A stretch of DNA of 22,196 nucleotides from Chthoniobacterales bacterium (lineage in GTDB: Bacteria > Verrucomicrobiota > Verrucomicrobiia > Chthoniobacterales > UBA6821), in NCBI GenBank assembly GCA_021733705.1, contig JAIPKF010000006.1:1-22196 (forward strand), in the 5' to 3' direction. Each line of letters opens with the position of its first letter. Positions within the stretch are counted from its first letter, which is position 1. This document shows, in pieces, positions 17,113 to 22,196 of the stretch. Made by a program: the position numbers and the translations under genes. The notes below the pieces were generated by a model. It was given only the letters and a program-made list of their open reading frames with translations, did no database searches and was not told the DNA's origin.

Positions 17113-18810
17113 TTATTGAGAATTTGAAGTGAGACTCCCTTTTTTAGTCACGAAGGATTGATATAAAACTCTTCCCAATAAGAAAAGAGGAGTAGCGCTC
17201 AGTGGTCCACAAGATTGAATCAGAAATCCATCTTCATAGTGGCTTTGTGAAATGACACTAGGAGTAAGATGTTTTGTCATGATTGCCGTCGAGGGAAGCC
17301 GTGAAAAATCAATAAAGGCCCTTGCTTGAGGAAAAAAAGAACTTCCTACAAGGAGACTTGGTCGTGCTAAAGTATAAACACGCTCCACAATTTCTTTAGA
17401 AACAAAATAGAAAAAAGACTCATTGGCCTCCTCATAGAGTGCCTTAATTTTTGAAAAATCAGGTGTTGCCTCTAATGTTGGAGCTGAAGCGCTACGGTTA
17501 CTTATTTCCTTGATAGCAGAAGGATTCGTAGAAATAAAAAATGATCCATTAGCAGAAGCAAAAGAAGGCTCCATGGTTGGAGCTACATGGGGCATAGAAA
17601 ACATTAAAAGATCATTTTGATCCGAGGCTTGAAGAGAAGCTCCTAATTGAGGAGCCGTTTGATCTAACCAGTTTGCAATCCTCTCAGAATCGACTTCTGG
17701 AGCTGTTATTAGAAATATTGGAAAGGTGCTCCCAGTATTCCAATCGAGCGTCAGGAGCATCTCTGGTTTTAATAGAGTTGCCAATGAAATGAGATTGAGA
17801 TCTCTCGACTCTAAAAAAGCATTAAGGTTGCTAGGAAGCGAAGGATTATTTTTTAGATTTTCTGCGATTTGTTTCCAGTTCGTGAGTCGATCAATAAAAC
17901 CAAGTGTGGTCGGCTTAGTAATCTTGAGGCCTTGATGGGATAGGTGTTCTTCAATATTGAAATCACCACTAAAAAATATTTTCTCTTCCATTCCCTCTTG
18001 AGTAAAGCGCAAGGAGGCTCCTGTTGCTTTTGCTAATGATACAAGCGGCTCTTCCTGCACCAACAAGGAGATGTAGGGAATTTTTTCGAGTGCTGTATGC
18101 TCGCTTACATAACAAAAAAAATCACTCTGCGGAAAGAGATGTTGGCGATTTTTTTGGTAGAGCTCCGAATTTAAGAGGGACTCTTGACTTGTACTTCGGC
18201 TAGAACAGAGATCAAGTGTTCTTTGAAGTGCCTTAAGGTCATTGCTCACGAAACACCAATTACTATGAATCGCTGTGTAGAAAATTGAAGAAGAGGTTGT
18301 TCTTTTTTTGATGATTTCGCCATCATGTTCCTCCGCTTTTAGAACGTCCTCATTGAGGTTGCTCTTGGAAGCATCAAAACGTTGTATGAGCGACTCAATT
18401 CCTTCTTCCACGGAGCTCTTATTTCCAAAGAATTGACACCCAGCAATCCAGCAAAGATCTTTTTCTCCAGGTTCAAGGGCAGCAAAGAAGCGACCTGGGC
18501 GAATTTTGCGAAGAAGATCTACAGCCATTTTAGGGGTCATTGTGTTACTAAACAGACCACTCTTTTCATACAATCGATCTAGAGGACGTCGTAGAAACAT
18601 TTGAATTTCTGGCTCTAAAACGAATTTACAAATCTCTGATTCTTTCCAATGGGTGACTGTTGAGGGAAGATCAGGAGCTTCCATAAGGGCCATTGTGTTC
18701 TTTGGAAGAAGCTCGGCAGCCATCATTGGACCAGAACGGCGTAATTTCCAAAAAATAACTGAGGTCACCACTACAAATATAACTCCTAAGATCAATGCTG
18801 CTTTTCTCAT
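17113..18810 (-). CDS. Hypothetical single-pass envelope protein (565 aa)
   Basis: I do not assign a function. Residues about 4-22 (AALILGVIFVVVTSVIFW) form an N-terminal membrane anchor or uncleaved signal, followed by KLRRSG. The remaining roughly 540 residues look soluble and would face the periplasm. The start of the mature part, MAAELLPKNTMALMEAPDLP followed by STVTHWKESEIC, resembles uncharacterised anchored proteins I associate with Verrucomicrobia and planctomycetes (DUF3352-like in general plan). That resemblance is from memory and weak. No catalytic motif is evident. The ATG at 18810 is chosen because the anchor begins directly after it. The gene precedes the porin on the same strand with a mobile-element fragment between them. 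Confidence 0.8.
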   Translation of the reverse strand: MRKAALILGVIFVVVTSVIFWKLRRSGPMMAAELLPKNTMALMEAPDLPSTVTHWKESEICKFVLEPEIQMFLRRPLDRLYEKSGLFSNTMTPKMAVDLLRKIRPGRFFAALEPGEKDLCWIAGCQFFGNKSSVEEGIESLIQRFDASKSNLNEDVLKAEEHDGEIIKKRTTSSSIFYTAIHSNWCFVSNDLKALQRTLDLCSSRSTSQESLLNSELYQKNRQHLFPQSDFFCYVSEHTALEKIPYISLLVQEEPLVSLAKATGASLRFTQEGMEEKIFFSGDFNIEEHLSHQGLKITKPTTLGFIDRLTNWKQIAENLKNNPSLPSNLNAFLESRDLNLISLATLLKPEMLLTLDWNTGSTFPIFLITAPEVDSERIANWLDQTAPQLGASLQASDQNDLLMFSMPHVAPTMEPSFASANGSFFISTNPSAIKEISNRSASAPTLEATPDFSKIKALYEEANESFFYFVSKEIVERVYTLARPSLLVGSSFFPQARAFIDFSRLPSTAIMTKHLTPSVISQSHYEDGFLIQSCGPLSATPLFLLGRVLYQSFVTKKGSLTSNSQ

Positions 18811-18927
18811 AGCGTGAAATCATAATCTAAAAATGGACTTGGAAAAAGAAAATCCCGAACGATCAATTCCCTCTCAATATCTTTTTAAAAAAATCTCCTT
18901 CCGATGTTGTTGAAGAAATGCACTTGA

Positions 18928-19111
18928 TTAACCCGCATATTTCATACTGGTTCGTCGCGAGGCGCGGCAAATCCTGATGGTGACAAGGAAGGTGATGGAT
19001 TCCGACGACGGCTGTATGTTTCATACTGCCCGAGGAGCAATTCGAAGCTGACGCAGCATCCATCTGGCTTCCCGGCTTCCGTAGGTGATCGGTATGAAAT
19101 GTGCGGGTTAA
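18928..19111 (+). mobile_element. Full-length MITE copy (176-bp core) flanked by TTAA
   Basis: The core at 18932-19107 is 176 bp, with TTAA at 18928-18931 and 19108-19111. It begins CCCGCATATTTCATACTGG and ends CGGTATGAAATGTGCGGG, nearly perfect inverted termini. It is the cleanest copy of the TTCGTCGCGAGGCG subtype. The frame TTA ACC CGC is open for all 60 codons, and the opposite strand is open too. It separates divergent genes for the 565-aa protein and the zinc peptidase, and its right end lies 54 bp before the peptidase start. Confidence 0.95.
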
Positions 19112-19164
19112 GGCCGATAATTGATGATTGGAATCCTTTTAAAAAGTGCTACCCTGCATACATT

Positions 19165-19845
19165 ATGAATATGTCCGCTTATTTATTCCTTATTGGTATT
19201 CCACTCATTCTCGGTCTTTGGGCCCAATTTCGTGTTTCATCCACATTAAAACGTTACGAAAAAATCACGATAAGCAGTCGTCTTACAGGCGCTGAAGCAG
19301 CACAGCAGATTTTAAGCGCTTCTGGAATTCATGACGTAAAAATCATGGAGACCGATAGTATGATGGGAGATCATTACAATCCTACTGATAAAACATTGCA
19401 TCTCTCTTCAGCAATATTTTCTGGAAACTCGATTGCTGCTGTGGGTGTTGCTGCACACGAATGCGGTCATGCACTGCAAGACAAAGAGAGTTATGCTCCG
19501 CTGAAGTTGCGCTTGGGGCTTGTGCCAGCTACTCAATTTTCTTCTCAGATCCTACCGTTTGTGATTTTAGGAGGCTTTCTTTTTCATATGGCTCATCTCA
19601 TCACCCTCGGGATCGCCTGTTATGCCGTACTGATGCTATTTCAATTAATTACATTACCGGTCGAGTTTGACGCCTCTTCACGCGCTAAGGTGATTCTTAA
19701 AAAAATGGGAATAGTACAATCACCTCTTGAAATAACAGGCGTTCATGATGTCCTCAATGCCGCAGCATGGACCTATGTCGCTGCCTTCGTAGCAGTGTTA
19801 GGTAATTTAATTTACCTGCTTTTAGTTCGAAGGAGCGAGAGATAA
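19165..19845 (+). CDS. Membrane zinc metallopeptidase, YugP family
   Basis: This is a YugP/Zn_peptidase_2-type membrane protein. Seen: the zinc motif HECGH (His98, Glu99, His102 from the chosen start) inside AAVGVAAHECGHALQDKESY, an N-terminal hydrophobic segment (AYLFLIGIPLILGLWAQF), and further membrane segments in the second half (ILPFVILGGFLFHMAHLITL, and AFVAVLGNLIYLLLV at the C-terminus). It is 226 aa, normal for the family. I chose the ATG at 19165. An in-frame ATG at 19099 lies inside the upstream mobile element and would add 22 non-conserved-looking residues before the membrane segment. The physiological substrate of the family is not well established. It is followed 31 bp later by thiD on the same strand, possibly co-transcribed. 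Confidence 0.9.
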   Translation: MNMSAYLFLIGIPLILGLWAQFRVSSTLKRYEKITISSRLTGAEAAQQILSASGIHDVKIMETDSMMGDHYNPTDKTLHLSSAIFSGNSIAAVGVAAHECGHALQDKESYAPLKLRLGLVPATQFSSQILPFVILGGFLFHMAHLITLGIACYAVLMLFQLITLPVEFDASSRAKVILKKMGIVQSPLEITGVHDVLNAAAWTYVAAFVAVLGNLIYLLLVRRSER

Positions 19846-19876
19846 GACCTCTTAATTTCTTTTTCTACCTTTTTTT

Positions 19877-20677
19877 ATGTCTAATCACACTCCTATCGTT
19901 CTGACAATTGCTGGTTCTGACTGTTCTTCAGGAGCGGGGATTCAAGCTGATCTAAAAACATTTACATCTTTGGGGTGTTACGGTTTGACGGCAGTTACAT
20001 GTGTTGTAGCTGAAGTTCCAGGCCAAGTTATCTCCATCCAATCAGTCAATCCAGATATCGTTCGGGATCAAATAGCGATTTTATTTGAAACGTTTTCTAT
20101 CTCAGCAGTCAAAACTGGAATGCTTTTTTCACAGGCTATTGTCAATGCTATTGCGGATGTTCTTGAATCGATTCCTCAGCTTCCACCTCTTGTCGTAGAT
20201 CCAGTCATGATTGCGAGCAGCGGCGATACGTTGCTTGAACCTGATGCTGTAGAGGCCTATCGTGAAAGACTCTTCCCATTATCCACTCTCATTACGCCTA
20301 ATCTTGATGAATTATATTTTCTTTCCTCTGCTATAAAAAGGCCGGAATCGCTTCATGAAATGAAAAGTGTCGGACAAGAACTGCTTGCAAAGACAAAGAG
20401 ATCTCTTCTCCTAAAAGGAGGGCATCTCAACATAGAAACAGCCACAGATCTATTACTTCTTCAAGATGGAACAGAACATTCTTTTTCAGCTCCTTTTTTA
20501 CGAGATGTAGAGACCCATGGCACTGGATGTACTTATGCTGCGGCGATTACTGCTTACTTAGCTCAAGGAGACTCCCTTCCTGAAGCTGTCTTTAAAGCTA
20601 AGAAAGTCATTACAAATGCCATTGCCAATGCTTATCGTTGGAATCAGGTGAGTGCGCTTAAAGTTACCTTACAATAA
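19877..20677 (+). CDS. thiD: Hydroxymethylpyrimidine / hydroxymethylpyrimidine-phosphate kinase
   Basis: ThiD phosphorylates 4-amino-5-hydroxymethyl-2-methylpyrimidine twice, giving the pyrimidine diphosphate used in thiamine synthesis and salvage. Seen: the N-terminal signature TIAGSDCSSGAGIQADLKTF, VDPVMIASSGD (about 107-117), TPNLDEL (140-146), and the C-terminal ribokinase-fold catalytic loop HGTGCTYAAA (Cys218). Its 266 aa is the usual single-domain length, with no ThiE or TenA fusion. The ATG follows a run of T residues without a Shine-Dalgarno. No other thiamine gene is in the window and I saw no TPP riboswitch in the short upstream gap. It converges with the peptidase gene, 20 bp apart. 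Confidence 0.95.
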   Translation: MSNHTPIVLTIAGSDCSSGAGIQADLKTFTSLGCYGLTAVTCVVAEVPGQVISIQSVNPDIVRDQIAILFETFSISAVKTGMLFSQAIVNAIADVLESIPQLPPLVVDPVMIASSGDTLLEPDAVEAYRERLFPLSTLITPNLDELYFLSSAIKRPESLHEMKSVGQELLAKTKRSLLLKGGHLNIETATDLLLLQDGTEHSFSAPFLRDVETHGTGCTYAAAITAYLAQGDSLPEAVFKAKKVITNAIANAYRWNQVSALKVTLQ

Positions 20678-20697
20678 AAAGAGTTCGATCGAATACG

Positions 20698-21888
20698 TCA
20701 CACTTCTAACATCTTTGGAAAGTGGCTCAATAATTGATACCCCGAAGAAGTTACAGTAATCACATCTTCATGTCGGACTCCACCTAGGCCTGGAATATAG
20801 AGACCGGGCTCGATAGTAAAAACATGCCCAGGTCTTAATATGGCTTTTCCAAAACGCGGTTCTTCATGAAGTTCCAATCCAAGGCCATGACCAGTTCCGT
20901 GAAAAAAACCACTCCAGCGACCCTCTTTTTGTTCAGTAGGATATCCTTGTTGAATAAAAAAATGCTGCACTGCTTCATGAATTTTTTTACCAGAGGCATG
21001 AGGCTTTATTTTTTTTAATGCTAGTTCTTGCCCCCTCAAACATACCTCCCAGAGCTGCTGTTGTGCAAGAGAGGCTGTCCCACGAACCACCGTGCGCGTG
21101 AGATCTCCATAATAACCACTTTTTGAATCACGCGGAAAAAGATCGAGAATAATGAGTTGATGTGCATAAAGGTTCCCATGACCACGTTCATGAGGATCAC
21201 ATGCTTGTAATCCACCAGCAATAATGGAGTCTCCAGCAGTAATACCTCCTGCTTGGTAGATGGCTATTTCGACTTCTTGGCGTAATCGTTCTGAGGTCAG
21301 TAACTTTCCGCTCCATCTCAATTCGTTTTTTTTTCCAATTTGACTCCTCTTAAGAATTTCAATAGCTCGTTCCATTCCTATCTCAGTAATTTGTGCAGCC
21401 TGATTGAGGTATTTTATTTCTTGAGATTTTTTGAGTGCTCTTTCTGGAAAAAAGAGCCCCTCTTGCGTTTCTAAGAAAAAACCTAATGCCTCCAGTGAAC
21501 GTCCCAGAGCAAAGGAAAAGGAAGCAGGAACCACAAGATGAATCGCTCCCTTTTTTTTAATAAATGCAGCTATGACTTCTACGTCACTGGGTTGATGTTG
21601 GAGTTCATGTTCTACTTCTTTAGCAACAGCACTCCAAGAAATCACCTCATCGACAGAGGCTTCACGACGGGCCCGATCTAACTCAAGGTCATGGAGCAAA
21701 AGAGTTTTTTTGTCTCCACACTCCAAATAGATAAAAGCATCAGGGGCTCGGAATCTTGTGGCATAAAACATATCAGCACCACGCTCGCTTTCAGAAATCA
21801 GCAATCGGGCCTTACATTTGCTGCCTGGTTTCAACTGTTGATTGCATTTAGCAAATAATGGGACGTTTTTTTTAGATTTCTTTATCAT
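20698..21888 (-). CDS. M24 metallopeptidase, Xaa-Pro aminopeptidase type
   Basis: This cytoplasmic dinuclear-metal peptidase probably removes N-terminal residues preceding proline. The N-terminal creatinase-like domain (about 1-150, with GADMFYATRFRAPDAFIYL) precedes the pita-bread catalytic domain. All five metal ligands are visible: Asp249 (LDLFPR), Asp262 (YYGDLTRTV), His334 (GTGHGLG), Glu360 (TIEPGLY) and Glu374 (RHEDV). At 396 aa it is between PepQ and PepP in length, so I give no symbol. The ATG at 21888 has no Shine-Dalgarno. A perfect inverted repeat at 21920-21971 and mobile-element remnants lie just upstream, in what would be the leader or promoter region. Confidence 0.93.
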   Translation of the reverse strand: MIKKSKKNVPLFAKCNQQLKPGSKCKARLLISESERGADMFYATRFRAPDAFIYLECGDKKTLLLHDLELDRARREASVDEVISWSAVAKEVEHELQHQPSDVEVIAAFIKKKGAIHLVVPASFSFALGRSLEALGFFLETQEGLFFPERALKKSQEIKYLNQAAQITEIGMERAIEILKRSQIGKKNELRWSGKLLTSERLRQEVEIAIYQAGGITAGDSIIAGGLQACDPHERGHGNLYAHQLIILDLFPRDSKSGYYGDLTRTVVRGTASLAQQQLWEVCLRGQELALKKIKPHASGKKIHEAVQHFFIQQGYPTEQKEGRWSGFFHGTGHGLGLELHEEPRFGKAILRPGHVFTIEPGLYIPGLGGVRHEDVITVTSSGYQLLSHFPKMLEV

Positions 21889-21905
21889 GAGTAACGGGAG
21901 ATGAA

Positions 21906-21922
21906 CCCAGATAATTGATACT
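21906..21922 (+). repeat. Possible decayed MITE left terminus
   Basis: CCCAGATAATTGATACT differs at a few positions from the left terminus CCCGGATATTTCATACT and is preceded by GAA, like the AA of TTAA sites. It runs directly into the long inverted repeat that starts at 21920. It is short, so chance is possible. Confidence 0.35.
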
Positions 21923-21971
21923 AAATCATTGCCGTCTAAAATAAATTTCTTTTAGACGGCAATGATTTAGT
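21920..21971. repeat. Perfect 22-bp inverted repeat with 8-nt loop
   Basis: The arms at 21920-21941 and 21950-21971 are exact reverse complements: the left arm starts ACTAAATCATTGCCG and the right arm ends CGGCAATGATTTAGT. The loop is TAAATTTC (21942-21949). As RNA it would form a very stable hairpin. It is not followed by a T run on either strand, so it is not a classical terminator. It lies 32-83 bp upstream of the peptidase ATG. Its right arm ends in TTAG, which is also the left flank of the adjacent mobile element. Confidence 0.9.
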
Positions 21972-22064
21972 CCGTATATTTCATACTGGTTCATCGCGAG
22001 GCGCCGTGAATCCTTATGATGACACCACCGGCGGTCGGGAGACCGCGGTGGAGACTGCCTTTAG
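21967..22064 (+). mobile_element. Outer MITE copy (long variant), interrupted by a second copy
   Basis: TTAG (21967-21970) precedes TCCGTATATTTCATACTGG, then the GC-rich hairpin region, then the 82-bp-module sequence also found in the 258-bp copy (CACCGGCGGTC...GACCGCGGTGGAGACTGCC). At CTGCCTTTAG the match to that copy stops and a new left terminus begins. The remainder of this outer copy should lie beyond the window end. Confidence 0.88.
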
Positions 22065-22196
22065 CCCGCATATTTCATACTGGTTCGTCGCGAGGCGCCG
22101 CGAATCCTGATGCAGACAAGGAGGGTGATGGATTGCGACGACGGCTGTATGTTTCATACTGCCCGAGGAGCAATTCGAAGCTGACGCAGTATCCAT
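22061..22196 (+). mobile_element. Nested MITE copy, cut by the window end
   Basis: TTAG (22061-22064) is followed by CCCGCATATTTCATACTGG and 132 bp closely matching the 176-bp copies, up to GAAGCTGACGCAGTATCCAT at the last base. By alignment with the copy at 18932-19107, exactly 44 bp remain beyond the window. Its frame TTA GCC CGC is open throughout the visible part. Confidence 0.92.

Noticed and set aside
18863..19063. Open frame of 66 codons, and a similar one at 22014-22196, on the minus strand
   Set aside because: Both are the reverse-strand reading of the same element (shared SASNCSSGSMKHTAVV). Their similarity reflects repeat copies, not a gene family, although the openness itself is noted as a finding.

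Overview
The window looks like chromosomal DNA of a Gram-negative bacterium, most likely Verrucomicrobiota or a close relative. The case rests on three things: a very large type V autotransporter built from T5SS/PEP-CTERM-type and autotransporter-associated beta-strand repeats, an OprB-type carbohydrate porin, and a single-pass protein of a type I associate with Verrucomicrobia. This assignment is an inference from gene families, since no rRNA gene is present. The DNA is moderately AT-rich, most genes lack a clear Shine-Dalgarno sequence, and some use GTG starts.

Layout. 65-2215 (-) is an exported GH31 alpha-glucosidase-type hydrolase. 2471-6901 (+) is a 1476-aa autotransporter. 7088-10277 (-) is a compact three-gene cluster: tandem-domain nucleoside-diphosphate kinase, class I aminotransferase, and farnesyl-diphosphate-synthase-like enzyme. 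10440-12410 (+) is an unrecognised 656-aa envelope protein. It runs stop-to-stop into priA (12411-14723, -). 14724-15548 holds no protein gene, only tRNA-Phe(GAA) between repeat elements. Then come an OprB porin (15549-16988, -), a membrane-anchored hypothetical (17113-18810, -), a YugP-type zinc peptidase (19165-19845, +), thiD (19877-20677, +) and an M24 Xaa-Pro peptidase (20698-21888, -). The GH31 enzyme and porin would fit glycan or sugar use; the remaining genes are housekeeping.

The most striking content is a dispersed family of small, GC-richer, non-autonomous mobile elements, with about ten copies or relics in 22 kb. Intact copies have a 176-bp core ending in CCCG(C/G/A)ATATTTCATAC inverted repeats, and are flanked by 4-bp direct repeats that mostly fit YTAR (TTAA, CTAG; one is TAAA). 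This resembles IS5-subgroup target duplication, so I infer a MITE moved in trans by an IS5-like transposase that is absent here. Because 176 + 4 = 180, an insertion adds exactly 60 codons, and the cassette is open in one frame on each strand in the full copies I read. One copy sits in frame inside the 656-aa gene, adding residues 258-317, much like Rickettsia palindromic elements. Two others landed on the stop codons of the GH31 and autotransporter genes, and their duplicated target keeps the stop. Another copy is inserted inside an older copy, and a third copy in the window preserves the empty target site.

Both ends of the window lie inside copies of this element and share the same terminal 20-mer. 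The window therefore probably ends at repeat-induced assembly breaks.
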